Origin: Thalassoglobus sp. JC818
Lineage (GTDB): Bacteria > Planctomycetota > Planctomycetia > Planctomycetales > Planctomycetaceae
Length of the DNA stretch: 64,000 bases
NCBI RefSeq assembly: GCF_040717535.1
Contig: NZ_JBFEFI010000003.1
Span: 504,001 to 568,000, forward strand
Direction: 5' to 3'
The number at the start of each line of letters is the position of its first letter. Position 1 is the first letter of the stretch. Shown piece by piece: positions 55,755 to 64,000 of the stretch. The position numbers were made by a program, and so were the translations under genes. Below the pieces are notes generated by a model. That model was not told the DNA's origin, searched no databases, and worked only from the letters and a program-made list of their open reading frames with translations.

Positions 55755-55842
55755 GGACTCACTCCTTTAGGTTTTGAGTGTTCCGCGACCGTTTCCCTCT
55801 TGGAAGCGGCACGTCCGGTTGTTCCGGTGCGGACTCGATCGA

Positions 55843-56040
55843 ATGATAGTTATTCCACTCATCGGACTCGTTGGGGCGCTGAGTTCAATTATTCTGGTTA
55901 TTTCGTGGAGAAAGACATTTTTGATCGAGAACACAGGGAAACTGGAACTTTTCACTCAAGTTCAAACAGGAGAGGTTGAGCCAATTGGCAGAGAATGGGC
56001 AGATACGCATTTGTATGAGGTCATTCGCACTCGCAAGTGA
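55843..56040 (+). CDS. Small single-TM hypothetical protein
   Basis: A 65-residue protein starting at the ATG at 55843. An N-terminal membrane helix (IVIPLIGLVGALSSIILVIS) is followed by a positively charged segment and a soluble tail ending DTHLYEVIRTRK. The ribosome-binding site is weak. No family recognised. It lies in the gap between divergent BON and convergent hemD genes. Confidence 0.45.
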   Translation: MIVIPLIGLVGALSSIILVISWRKTFLIENTGKLELFTQVQTGEVEPIGREWADTHLYEVIRTRK

Positions 56041-56100
56041 CGAATGGATCACACGGCGCGGGCAGAAGGATTTCACGAATTCGGCTGAAACCGATCGAGA

Positions 56101-56940
56101 TCAGGTCGATTCTGCCGGACTTTCGACATTCTGGTTCTGAACCCACTCAATCGCTTCTCGAACCAGATGGGCCATTTTGGGATGCGAGGGCTCCATGCAG
56201 GGAGAAAGATCAAACTGCCGCAGCCGTTCAGAAGCTGTCGGGCCAATACTCGCGTGCGGAACTTTTTTCGCAGCAGCGAACCAATCCTCTTCGAGATTCA
56301 TTTCCTGGGCGACCTGAATGACGTGATTGATCTGCTGTGCACTGGTCCACATCAGTAGGTCGAATTCGTTGTTAATGAGCTTTCGCACCGATTCCTGCAG
56401 AGGACTCGTATCGTCGGGCAGAGTCCAACGATAAATCGAAACGGAAATGACTTCGGCACCTTGCGAAGTCAGCCACTCATGAAACTCGGTGTTTGCGACT
56501 CCATATTCCTGCACAGCAACCGTTTTCCCAGACAACTCAATACCCTGGCGAGACATTTCTTCTGCAAGATCGTGCCAGGTATTCGGCTCAGGTGCCCGCA
56601 CAGCTGGTTGAAGTCGCAGTTTAGACAACACAGCGGCTGGTTTCGGTCCCCGCACAGCGATCAACGTCTTGCGGATTTCTTCCGTCAATTCATCTGTAGA
56701 AATTCGACTCGCCACAGCGTCGTAGAGGGCCTGAGTCCCCACTCCGGTCATGAAGACTGAGATATCGACTTCACCAGCGAGCAGCTTCTCGACATATAAG
56801 AGTGGTTCAGAATTCGATTCGAGCGGGACTTCCTGCATCGAAGGAGCCAGTGTCGGGATGCCGTTGAATCTTTCGATCAAGCGACGCATCTCGGGAGCGC
56901 GGCGGCTTTCAAATGCACAAACTCTGACTTTCGACGACAT
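56101..56940 (-). CDS. hemD: Uroporphyrinogen-III synthase
   Basis: Converts hydroxymethylbilane to uroporphyrinogen III in tetrapyrrole synthesis, in the cytoplasm. A 279-residue two-lobed protein. The N-terminal lobe opens KVRVCAFESRRAPEM. The interlobe and C-terminal lobe carry IAVRGPKPAAVLSKLRLQP, VAVQEYG and LLMWTSAQQINHVI. ASIGPTASERLRQFDL is the conserved C-terminal HemD motif. It is not next to other hem genes. Confidence 0.9.
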   Translation of the reverse strand: MSSKVRVCAFESRRAPEMRRLIERFNGIPTLAPSMQEVPLESNSEPLLYVEKLLAGEVDISVFMTGVGTQALYDAVASRISTDELTEEIRKTLIAVRGPKPAAVLSKLRLQPAVRAPEPNTWHDLAEEMSRQGIELSGKTVAVQEYGVANTEFHEWLTSQGAEVISVSIYRWTLPDDTSPLQESVRKLINNEFDLLMWTSAQQINHVIQVAQEMNLEEDWFAAAKKVPHASIGPTASERLRQFDLSPCMEPSHPKMAHLVREAIEWVQNQNVESPAEST

Positions 56941-57310
56941 AATGCTCGACTCACAAACTTGAAACTTTGAACAGTCACACAGTTATAGACGATCCGACGC
57001 AATTGTTCGCATCCAATGATAGCTGCCAACATGCTGAAACACTCAAAGTCTTCAGCGAAGAGATCTGAGTTGGCAAATGCAGAACGCCCATCGAGCGAAT
57101 TCGGTCGAACGCCATTTTCACTTTGTGTTCGACAGCCAACATGGATTTACGCCAGAGAGTCGCTTCAAGCATCTCGATCCAGCCAGTTCGCCCAGTCGCT
57201 GGATATTCGATCGTGAAGCGTGGTTGAATCTGTTTCTCTGCAGCGAGATGGCAGAGTGCAGTAGTACGAGAGCGGATTATTCGACGGCACGAAGCACGCT
57301 TTATGAAATA
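56941..57310. other. Intergenic, no gene seen
   Basis: Upstream of hemD. The long minus-strand frame 56975-57403 and plus-strand frame 57077-57472 overlap the MITE-like element and neither has a convincing start. They are not called. Confidence 0.4.
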
Positions 57311-57417
57311 GTAAAAGCGAGTGAAAATGGCTGGGGGCGTGGGCGCTCGCCCGGAAGAACTCCAACGAGGAGAACCCCGGCCACACCCCCAGTCAGTGAA
57401 CACTCGCTTTTACAATA
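57307..57417. mobile_element. MITE-like element with 13-bp terminal inverted repeats
   Basis: Terminal repeats GTAAAAGCGAGTG (57311-57323) and CACTCGCTTTTAC (57401-57413) are perfect complements. AATA directly flanks both sides (57307-57310 and 57414-57417), as expected for a 4-bp target-site duplication. A second nested stem, CTGGGGGCGTGG (57331-57342) with CCACACCCCCAG (57381-57392), has one mismatch. Two short inner hairpins occur (GGGCG/CGCCC and CTCC/GGAG). The inside is much more GC-rich than the flanks. No transposase is encoded, so it would be mobilised in trans. A structured RNA is the alternative. Confidence 0.6.
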
Positions 57418-57731
57418 CGCCTATTGGCAATCCGCGTGCCACGCGAAGAAGTTCTCTCGTGGAAAGTCGTAGTTTCTTATGGTGAAAAGAGTTGCGCTGT
57501 TACGTTGGTCGTGAAGCGGTCTGCGCGATGCCACCAGATCGGGCATTGCTGCAGCGACGCTGCGTAAATGCGCATCAGCTTTGAGAGAAGAAGTGCGAGT
57601 GAAACTGGAACCTGCCGATCCCAAGCACCTTCAATGGTCGGTCGACAGGGTTTCTCACGAGCGAGCAACTCACTCTGGAAAGAATTGAGTGTAGGTCTCA
57701 GTGCGAGAGTCAAACGGGAGGTGAGCTATCG
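57414..57731. other. Intergenic, no gene seen
   Basis: A 318-bp stretch between the MITE-like element and the sigma-54 activator stop. Small frames are present but none has a credible start or family. Confidence 0.4.
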
Positions 57732-59672
57732 TTACGGCTTCACTTCCTCGACTTCCATGCCGAGCTGTCGCATCTTCCGATAGAGGTTGGACCGGTGCAG
57801 ACCGAGGAACTCGGCGGCGTCGCTCATGTTCCCTTGCATCCTCTTGACTGCTCGCTTGATGTATTCGCGCTGAAACTTGTTCGTCGCATCGGCGAGTCCA
57901 ACGCCATCGGAGAGATCTTCGTAGGGATCGTGTGAAGGGCTGAGGATGAAGGCGAGGTCTTCGACTTCGATTCGATCTCCCCCAGCGAGAAAGGCCACGC
58001 GCTCCATGAGATTTCGCAGCTCACGCACGTTGCCGGGCCAGCCGTGAATCCGCAGTCGCTTTTCTGCTTCCGGGGTGAATTCCAGAGTTCGACGTCCCGC
58101 GTCACTGCAGAATCGCTTGAGGAAGAAGTGGGCGAGCGTTGTGACATCTTCTGGACGCTCTCGAAGCGGAGGAATCTCCAGCGTGACCACACTTAAGCGG
58201 TAGTACAAATCCTGTCGAAACTTCTTCTGTGCCACCATGTTGGTGAGGTTCACGTTCGTCGCTGCGACAATCCTCACGTTGACGGGAATTTGCTGAGTTC
58301 CGCCGACACGCGTAATGACCTTTTGCTCCAGAACTCTCAAAAGTTTCGCCTGTCCGCCGAGGCTCATGTCTCCGATTTCATCGAGAAAGAGTGTCCCACC
58401 TTCGGCCAGTTCGAACTTTCCGATGTGAGTCGACTGTGCGTCGGTGAAGGCCCCTTTCTCGTGTCCAAAGAGTTCACTCTCAAGCAGTGACTCAGTCAGC
58501 GCAGCACAGTTCACTGCGACAAACGGTTTGGCGGCTCTGGGGCCATTGTGATGCAGTGCTTGAGCGGCGACTTCTTTTCCCGTCCCGCTTTCTCCGAGAA
58601 TGAGAACGGGAAGCTCGGTCGCTGCGAGTCGGTCGATGGTCCCTCGAAGAGCGACAATCGATTCGTTCTCGCCGATGATCGTGACCCCGCTGGAGACACG
58701 TTCAGTGAGATTCTGGTTGCTGCGAACGAGGTTTTCGAGTTCCAGCGTGTTCTTGATTGCAATGGAAGTGTGGACAGCAAAGTCCTGAACGGCAATCAGG
58801 TCGTCATCTGTAAAATCGCCGTCGAGTTTGTTGATCAATTCGAAGGCGCCAATGCACTCCCCTTCCGCGTCAAAGAGCGGGACTGACAGCAGATTCCGTG
58901 TCTTGTATCCGGTTTGGCGGTCGACTGTTTGATCGAAACGAGAATCGGAGTAAGCGTTGTCAACGACGACGGGCGACTGCGATTCGATCGTTTCGCCGAT
59001 AATCCCTTTGTTGTCGGGGAGAAAGAGTTTGCCGCCTTCAACACCCAATGCGGGACATGCGATGAGCATTCGCTGATTGCGATCCCAGATGAAGATACTC
59101 GCACGGTCGGCACCAAGCAGCCTCGAAGCTTCTTCAGCGATTCGTTCGAGGAGGTGTTGAGTGTCTGTTTCTCCAGCGAAAGTGTGGGCGAGTGCATTCG
59201 TGGCACGTAAGCGTTGAACGGTCTGCTGGGCTTTGTCGAACTTTGCGAGGTCGTTGATTCGCGAGCCGACAACTCTGGCGATCGCGAGTCCGTCGGTGAG
59301 TTGTGAAGGATCGAGTCGAACACCGGAGAATGCCAGGACATGTTGCTGCAACGATCCTGTTGCGACATACATGTGGGCATCTTCACCGCTTGGACGTGAC
59401 CAGACTGCGGCATTCTGATCGACAACATCATTCAGGAGCGGACCGGGAAGCAGATCGATGGGTTCGCCGCGGGCTGCGATCGTTTCCCAGCCTTCTCTTC
59501 GTTCCAGAATGGAACAACGCGGGACGCCGAATTCGGCCGCGATGTCAGTCACGATCTCCGGCAGAGATTCAAGCTGTAAGATTCGCTCACACGCTCGAAT
59601 CAGTGATGCGTGAGAATTGGACCGTTGAAGCCAGGGAAGATCTCTCCATTTGAGCCAAACCGATTCCTCCAT
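57732..59672 (-). CDS. Sigma-54-dependent transcriptional activator (GAF, AAA+, Fis-type HTH)
   Basis: A 646-residue bacterial enhancer-binding protein. The N-terminal ~150 residues may be a degenerate GAF-like domain. A clear GAF domain covers about 165-310 ([40 protein letters not shown]). The AAA+ domain (about 330-570) has Walker A GESGTGKE, the sigma-54-contact loop GAFTDA, Walker [12 protein letters not shown] and the arginine-finger region RQDLYYRL. A Fis-type helix-turn-helix closes the protein ([19 protein letters not shown]). GGAG lies 8 nt before the ATG. The contact loop differs from the common GAFTGA at its fifth residue. The target genes are unknown, and a sigma-54 factor is not in this window. 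Confidence 0.93.
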   Translation of the reverse strand: MEESVWLKWRDLPWLQRSNSHASLIRACERILQLESLPEIVTDIAAEFGVPRCSILERREGWETIAARGEPIDLLPGPLLNDVVDQNAAVWSRPSGEDAHMYVATGSLQQHVLAFSGVRLDPSQLTDGLAIARVVGSRINDLAKFDKAQQTVQRLRATNALAHTFAGETDTQHLLERIAEEASRLLGADRASIFIWDRNQRMLIACPALGVEGGKLFLPDNKGIIGETIESQSPVVVDNAYSDSRFDQTVDRQTGYKTRNLLSVPLFDAEGECIGAFELINKLDGDFTDDDLIAVQDFAVHTSIAIKNTLELENLVRSNQNLTERVSSGVTIIGENESIVALRGTIDRLAATELPVLILGESGTGKEVAAQALHHNGPRAAKPFVAVNCAALTESLLESELFGHEKGAFTDAQSTHIGKFELAEGGTLFLDEIGDMSLGGQAKLLRVLEQKVITRVGGTQQIPVNVRIVAATNVNLTNMVAQKKFRQDLYYRLSVVTLEIPPLRERPEDVTTLAHFFLKRFCSDAGRRTLEFTPEAEKRLRIHGWPGNVRELRNLMERVAFLAGGDRIEVEDLAFILSPSHDPYEDLSDGVGLADATNKFQREYIKRAVKRMQGNMSDAAEFLGLHRSNLYRKMRQLGMEVEEVKP

Positions 59673-59790
59673 GATGCACTCCGAACGACAGTCTAAGTAA
59701 TCGCGTTAATCTGACGACGCCTCTCCGGCAAAGTAGATTATTTCGCGACACATAGGCGTGATCAAGCCGACGACACCAGAAAGTCCGGTT

Positions 59791-60522
59791 TCATTCAAAA
59801 TGAATGTCAATTTGACTGATCAAAACGGCTGCCAGAGCGATTGCAGCGGTCTCGACCCTCAAAACGTTCGAGGAAATCGATACCGGACAGGCACCGGAAT
59901 CTCGGAGAAGTTGCCGTTCCTCAGGGCTGAATCCCCCTTCCGGGCCGATACAGACGGTGACTGAACTGTGAGGGCCGGACAGCTTGATGGCCTGCTGGGC
60001 TTGCTCTTGTTTGTCAGGCACATCGCCGAATAAGAGAGGAGAGTTTTGGTCTTGGGAGTCCTTGATCAGATCCGGAAGTGAACTCGTGGGCGCGACTTCC
60101 ATCAAATGGTTGCGGCCTGATTGCTTGCAGGCTTCGACGACGGTCGACGACAAGCGTTCCAGTTTGCCCGGTCTCGGTTTGACGACGCTTCGCTCGGTGA
60201 TAAGAGGAATGAAGCGATCGACTCCCAGTTCCGTCGCTTTCTCAACGAGCCATTGCAGACGGTCCCTTTTTGGAGGAGCGACCGCAAGTGTCAGCTTTGT
60301 TATGTTCTTCGCTGACTGAGAAGGGGCAGAAGTCAAACGAATGCGAACGCTGCGTTTCGCAACTTCGGTGAGCTGACCAGAAGCGCTTGTTCCAAGGCCA
60401 TCAAACAGTTCGACTTCCTCACCGGCTTTTCTTCGCAGAACGGTGCCCAGATGATGAGCTTCAGGGCCATCCAGAGTGACCTCATCTTCCCATGGCCCGA
60501 CATAGTAGAAGCGATCTGCCAT
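59791..60522 (-). CDS. rsmE: 16S rRNA (uracil(1498)-N(3))-methyltransferase
   Basis: Methylates U1498 of 16S rRNA. The ATG at 60522 (MADRFYYVGPWED) gives 243 residues, the usual RsmE size. The longer frame to 60618 has no family similarity and crosses the repeat element. An N-terminal PUA-like region (EAHHLGTVLRRKAGEEVELF) is followed by the SPOUT knot with CIGPEGGFSPEERQLL and LRVETAAI. The gene start lies at the end of the repeat at 60518-60629. Confidence 0.93.
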   Translation of the reverse strand: MADRFYYVGPWEDEVTLDGPEAHHLGTVLRRKAGEEVELFDGLGTSASGQLTEVAKRSVRIRLTSAPSQSAKNITKLTLAVAPPKRDRLQWLVEKATELGVDRFIPLITERSVVKPRPGKLERLSSTVVEACKQSGRNHLMEVAPTSSLPDLIKDSQDQNSPLLFGDVPDKQEQAQQAIKLSGPHSSVTVCIGPEGGFSPEERQLLRDSGACPVSISSNVLRVETAAIALAAVLISQIDIHFE

Positions 60523-60629
60523 TAGAGAATCTTCAAATTTGGTTTGCACTCTCTCGCACGAGCAAACACAGCCTTTTAATTGATGAAACAGTACAAGGGA
60601 GTGCTCAGAAAAGAGCAATTTGCTCTAGT
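60518..60629 (-). repeat. Dispersed palindromic repeat, copy 2
   Basis: Minus-strand counterpart of the element at 15008-15116. It begins ACTAGAGCAAATTGCTCTTT (60629 downwards), where TAG is the stop of the upstream adaptor gene. It ends around CTAATG, in which ATG is the rsmE start. The conserved right half begins TTGCTCGTGCGAG. A long stem with two G-T wobbles, GCACTCCCTTGTAC against GTGCGAGAGAGTGC, is retained. The AGAGCAA/TTGCTCT palindrome is followed by TTTTCT on the minus strand, so it can also serve as a terminator for the adaptor gene. Confidence 0.75.
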
Positions 60630-62139
60630 TCTGTCCGCTTTCCTCTGCTGCGGCTGCTTGCGAATTGGGAAACTCTAGGTACGGAATGCGAAGCCGGGCG
60701 GTCTCGTCCTGAAGCGTTCGAACTTGTCGCACTTCGAGAAGAGATCCAGCTGACAGAATGTCGAGATTGGACGTGACAATCTGGTCACCGGGAGATATTT
60801 CGCCGTCGACCAGAGCGAACGACTGCAGCTTTTGCAGGATGCGAATCTTTCGAGGGCTGACAGTCAGTGGAGTGTCGTCGGAAGTTGATCGTTCGCTATT
60901 GACGACGAAGACAGTCTCTCCGTTGATCGCTTCCCTCGGAATCAGGAGTCCCTGTTCGGTGTCGAGATTTCCGCCATCGATGCGGGCGTAAACGAATACT
61001 CCCGGCTTGAGAGGAGTCGCTTGCTCTCTGTTGTCGACTTCGACAAAGACCTGCACTGTCCGGGTTTTCTCATCAGCTTGCGGATTGATGCGGCTGATGT
61101 ATCCGGACCACGAAGGTCTGGCTGGGTTCAGCAGATCCGTTTCACGCGTCGCGAGTCGAGCCTCTGCTCGTTGTCCCTGACTCAACATTTTGCCAAGGAC
61201 AATGGCGTCTTCGAGTGGAAGTCCAATCGGAACTTCAACGCGGTCGGTTGAAGTCAGTTCGACGATCGGATCGCCTGCTCGGACGTATTGACCTTGTTCA
61301 ACGTGAACTTCACTGATGATTCCGGAGATCCCAGCCCGGACAGTCGCTTTCTCAAGGTCCTGTCGGGCCAGGCTGAGTTCGCTCTCTTGAGCTGAGCTTT
61401 GTGCGGACAGTTCTTCGATTTGAGGAGAAATCAAATCGATCGTGTTTCTCAGTCGTTTCACTGTCTCGTTCTGGCGAGCGAAGTCGAGTTCTTCCTGATC
61501 GACGGTTGCCTGGCTTCCAGCACCGCGCGAGAGCAACTCTCTCGCCCTCTCTAACTCTCCCCGAATCAGAGCGAGTTGCCTTTCCTGCAAAGCAAGAAGC
61601 TCTTCGCTGAGTTGTTTCTCTTGAACGAGACGATTCACGCGGGCGTGTGAGACGCGGAGTTGAGCTTCCGTCTGAGCGACACGCTCCTGATAGACCTGGT
61701 TGTCGATTTGAACGAGGACATCTCCTTGCGTTCGATGGGAACGGCCATCAGGTAGGGTTTCCACCGTCGGTCCTTTGACCTCGACTCCAACTTCCAGATG
61801 GCTCTTTTCGGTGATTCGTCCGCTGACCTCAGCTGAGATGGTTACTTGTGTGTCGGGCTGGACGGTTCCGAATCCCGGAAGGAATCGCCGGACGGGAGTC
61901 CGTTCCGTTTCGAATGTTTCGACCTTGAGGACAACCGGAGGAGGATCTTCGCGCGGAGGAGCCGACTTCAGTCGTGCCAACGCCATGAAGACGTTCATCG
62001 CAAAGAAAATCACCAGTGCTCCGCAGACGACGGAAATAATCGCTCGCCGCCACATGTGGTTCGGCTTGCCACTTTTCGGGGCAGGACTTCCCTTCGAACT
62101 GGTGGTGACTGGTTGTGGATGCGTTTGCACTTCGGGCAT
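60625..62139 (-). CDS. RND/HlyD-type efflux periplasmic adaptor
   Basis: A 504-residue membrane-fusion (adaptor) protein for a tripartite efflux pump or secretion system. An N-terminal cytoplasmic tail and one TM helix (AIISVVCGALVIFFAMNVF) are followed by a beta-barrel/lipoyl segment (GTVQPDTQVTISAEVSGRI). A long alpha-hairpin coiled coil covers about residues 160-265, and the second lipoyl half (AGISGIISEVHVEQGQYVRAG) and barrel domain (RPSWSGYISRINPQADEKTRTV) follow. The cognate inner-membrane pump gene would be expected upstream or downstream, but neither neighbour fits. Its stop TAG lies in the repeat element. Confidence 0.88.
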   Translation of the reverse strand: MPEVQTHPQPVTTSSKGSPAPKSGKPNHMWRRAIISVVCGALVIFFAMNVFMALARLKSAPPREDPPPVVLKVETFETERTPVRRFLPGFGTVQPDTQVTISAEVSGRITEKSHLEVGVEVKGPTVETLPDGRSHRTQGDVLVQIDNQVYQERVAQTEAQLRVSHARVNRLVQEKQLSEELLALQERQLALIRGELERARELLSRGAGSQATVDQEELDFARQNETVKRLRNTIDLISPQIEELSAQSSAQESELSLARQDLEKATVRAGISGIISEVHVEQGQYVRAGDPIVELTSTDRVEVPIGLPLEDAIVLGKMLSQGQRAEARLATRETDLLNPARPSWSGYISRINPQADEKTRTVQVFVEVDNREQATPLKPGVFVYARIDGGNLDTEQGLLIPREAINGETVFVVNSERSTSDDTPLTVSPRKIRILQKLQSFALVDGEISPGDQIVTSNLDILSAGSLLEVRQVRTLQDETARLRIPYLEFPNSQAAAAEESGQN

Positions 62140-62774
62140 TGTCAGCCTGTTTTAAGAATGATTCCAGATTGACTACAATGACGTTTCAGGGAGAGTCAGC
62201 GATTCGCCACAAAGTGACTGATGACTGGATCTTCTGTCGAGGGATTATGCGATTTTTGAAACACTTTCACGATGTGACCTCGACCAGTTCAGACGTTTCG
62301 ACCGAGTACAGTACGTCAGATGGTTGCAGTGCGATTGCCTCGATTTCAAGTTCGCATCAGCATTCCCATTCTTAAGGAAAGTGATGGGTAAATATCCATT
62401 TCTCAGGCAGCCATGAACCCGGACGCTCAACGCGATGTCACGAACCATTCGTGATATCAAGATCGAGTGTTTCGGTTCAAACTGTTCGACATCAACTTTC
62501 CTCAGCGTTCACGTGTTTGCTCGTTCTCACTTTCGAACTGGTTTTCCAGAGTTGAGGCGAGCAAACGGGCTGCAAACAATGTCAAATAGTCCGAGCAAAA
62601 ACAATCAGAAGAGCAGCGTGCTCTCGAAGTGATTCCGAAACCTGTAAGACGAGTGCTTGTTCGAAACATTCATTCTGGAAAAACAGATTCAGAGCCAATT
62701 CATTGTCGAATTGTTTCTGAATCTCATTCCATGAGCAATGCGACTTTCCTGGATTCCTTAACGAAGCAACATCG
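62140..62774. other. Intergenic, no gene seen
   Basis: A 635-bp divergent gap between the adaptor gene and the PhyH gene. Short frames on both strands lack credible starts. It contains the stem-loop described at 62686-62723. Confidence 0.4.
62686..62723 (+). promoter_or_regulatory. Long stem-loop in the leader of the PhyH gene
   Basis: Arms GATTCAGA and TCTGAATC plus AATTC and GAATT form a 16-bp stem with one wobble and one mismatch around a 6-nt loop, ending 51 nt before the ATG at 62775. No T-run follows, so it is more likely a leader structure or protein-binding palindrome than a terminator. Confidence 0.45.
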
Positions 62775-63569
62775 ATGACGGATTCATCAAAAGAGGTTCT
62801 CAATTCCATTCATGACTTTCCGCTGGAACAGCAAGCACTTTTTGAACAGAACGGTTTTCTTGTCCTTCGAGAATTTGTTGACAGCGATGTTGTTGCTGAG
62901 ATGCTTCAAATCACACAAGACCATCGTCGTCTGGCGATTGAACCTGTCGAATATGAATCGGATCTGCACTACCCCGGAGCACCGACGTCCCGACAGGAGA
63001 GTGGAGGAGCGACAATACGTCGTTTGAAACAGGCGCATTGTCGCGGCATTGTCTTCACTGATTGGATCAATTCAGACGCCCTCAAGTCGCGACTTGAACG
63101 TCTGCTCGGCCCGCGGCTTGTTTGTCCGCTGGCTCATCACAATTGCATCATGACTAAAGAGCCAGCGTACAGCAGCGACACAGGCTGGCATCAAGACATT
63201 CGTTACTGGTCGTATGAACAGCCGAATCTCATCAGCGTCTGGCTGGCATTGGGGAAAGAGTCTTTGGAAAATGGATGTCTGCAGGTGATTCCGGAATCTC
63301 ACCGGATGAGCTTCGGGCAACATCAGTTCGACAGCGAATTGTTCTTCCGAGATGATCATCCGGAGAATCAAAAACTCCTCGAGCAGCGGCAACCTGTTGA
63401 ACTGAATCCGGGAGATGTTCTGTTGTTCCATTGCCGGACGCTGCATGCTGCGACTCGCAACTATTCCAAGACCACCAAGTTCTCCGTTGTCTTCACGTTT
63501 CGGGCAGCGGAAAATTCTCCCCGCCAAGGATCGCGTTCAGCATCCATGCCGGAGATGCTTCTTCCATGA
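62775..63569 (+). CDS. Phytanoyl-CoA dioxygenase (PhyH) family protein
   Basis: An Fe(II)/2-oxoglutarate-dependent oxygenase of 264 residues. The metal triad is seen as HQDIRYW (His, Asp) and the distal His in FHCRTLHAATRN; the 2OG-binding Arg is in VVFTFR. NCIMTKEPAYSSDTGWHQDI is the classic PhyH core. The length is typical. The substrate is unknown: the family includes phytanoyl-CoA hydroxylase and many secondary-metabolite hydroxylases. LarE starts 54 bp downstream on the same strand, so the two may be co-transcribed. Confidence 0.9.
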   Translation: MTDSSKEVLNSIHDFPLEQQALFEQNGFLVLREFVDSDVVAEMLQITQDHRRLAIEPVEYESDLHYPGAPTSRQESGGATIRRLKQAHCRGIVFTDWINSDALKSRLERLLGPRLVCPLAHHNCIMTKEPAYSSDTGWHQDIRYWSYEQPNLISVWLALGKESLENGCLQVIPESHRMSFGQHQFDSELFFRDDHPENQKLLEQRQPVELNPGDVLLFHCRTLHAATRNYSKTTKFSVVFTFRAAENSPRQGSRSASMPEMLLP

Positions 63570-63622
63570 CAAATTCGTGGGGGACGTCCTCCAATGATCC
63601 CTCCAACAGCAGAGGTATCCAC

Positions 63623-64000
63623 GTGAGTGGTTCGCAAGAAGTCGAAGCTTCGATCGACCAGATGAAGGAGTCTTTGTTTGGCCAGATCATGCAATATGGA
63701 CCGACGGTAATTGCGTTTTCTGGAGGTGTCGACAGTGCAGTCGTGGCACGCGCCGTTTACGAAGTCTGGGGAGCACAATCTCTGGCAGCGACCGCATCGA
63801 GTGCGTCTCTCGCATCCGGTGAACTTGAAGAGGCGGAGCAAATCGCAGCGTTGATAGGGATTCGACACGAAGTTGTCGGCACAGAAGAGTTTCTCGTTGA
63901 GGGATATCAACAGAATCTCGGCGACCGCTGCTTCTACTGTAAGTCCGAGTTGTACACCGTCCTTCGATCAAGATTCCCCGAAGCTGAGTATCCGACGATT
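63623..64000 (+). CDS. larE: ATP-dependent sacrificial sulfur transferase LarE, 5' part
   Basis: The first 126 codons of a LarE/PP-loop protein that runs off the window end. GTG at 63623 follows AGAGG by about 7 nt. The N-terminal PP-loop FSGGVDSAVVA is intact, as is the DRCFYCKSELY segment with the sacrificial-type cysteines. LarE adenylates and sulfurises the pincer-nickel cofactor precursor of lactate racemase (with LarB and LarC). Other larger roles are not visible. Partner genes would lie beyond the window. Confidence 0.92.
   Translation, partial: MSGSQEVEASIDQMKESLFGQIMQYGPTVIAFSGGVDSAVVARAVYEVWGAQSLAATASSASLASGELEEAEQIAALIGIRHEVVGTEEFLVEGYQQNLGDRCFYCKSELYTVLRSRFPEAEYPTI

Noticed and set aside
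62435-62632. 65-codon plus-strand ORF in the 62-kb gap
   Set aside because: No ribosome-binding site or recognisable sequence; composition is low quality.

Overview
The window reads as chromosomal DNA of a planctomycete, probably in the Planctomycetaceae/Gimesia/Thalassoglobus neighbourhood. The reasons are family content rather than any database match: a PSD1-type protein (cytochrome-like CxxCH plus DUF1549/DUF1553) followed by DUF1501, a twin DUF1080 protein, a TIGR03009-type protein, BatA/DUF58 genes, a BON protein with a low-complexity tail, secreted Gly/Tyr-rich membrane-anchored proteins, and genes scattered on both strands in short operons. GC content is moderate and coding density is high. 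No rRNA, phage, integrase, transposase or CRISPR array is visible.

Layout. 1-4.6 kb: two long membrane-anchored Gly/Tyr-rich proteins ending in a strong terminator. 4.9-8 kb: an NHL-repeat protein overlapping a MoeA fused to a periplasmic-binding-like domain. 8-13.5 kb: Kdo transferase, a carboxylesterase, two overlapping glycosyltransferases and a ketosynthase-like protein that has lost its catalytic cysteine. 13.9-18.2 kb: an Opp/Dpp-type binding lipoprotein and two permeases with no ATPase genes. 18.4-24.8 kb: DUF1080, a Gln-rich secreted protein, ScpB, a GT39-type glycosyltransferase, HisA. 25-32.3 kb: tRNA-Ser(GCU), LptF/G-type permease, thioredoxin with a near-ideal sigma-70 promoter, an 885-residue coiled-coil protein, DUF4404, a methyltransferase, SurE. 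32.5-41.5 kb: PSD1/DUF1501 pair, FG-GAP protein, BatA-like and DUF58 proteins. 41.7-47.8 kb: an orphan SucD, a DMT-type membrane protein with an apparent TTG start, a sphingolipid desaturase-like enzyme, lipoprotein, membrane protein, zinc-ribbon peptide, esterase. 48-57.7 kb: a poorly resolved small-ORF region, an ECF sigma factor, a HEAT protein, aldose epimerase, TIGR03009 protein, BON protein, HemD. 57.7-64 kb: a sigma-54 activator, RsmE, an RND/HlyD-type adaptor, a PhyH dioxygenase and the start of LarE.

Most genes are housekeeping, envelope or secreted planctomycete-specific genes. Cell-envelope functions recur: lipid A/Kdo, LPS export, glycosyltransfer, lipid desaturation and efflux.

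The least expected signals are non-coding. Two copies of a roughly 100-bp repeat with conserved ends (15008-15116 and 60518-60629) each fill the gap between two co-directional genes, lie in opposite orientations, and supply or overlap stop and start codons. A separate 103-bp MITE-like element at 57311-57413 has 13-bp perfect terminal inverted repeats, nested inner stems and a 4-bp flanking direct repeat. The degenerate ketosynthase and the unresolved 48-49 kb region are the other items worth a second look.
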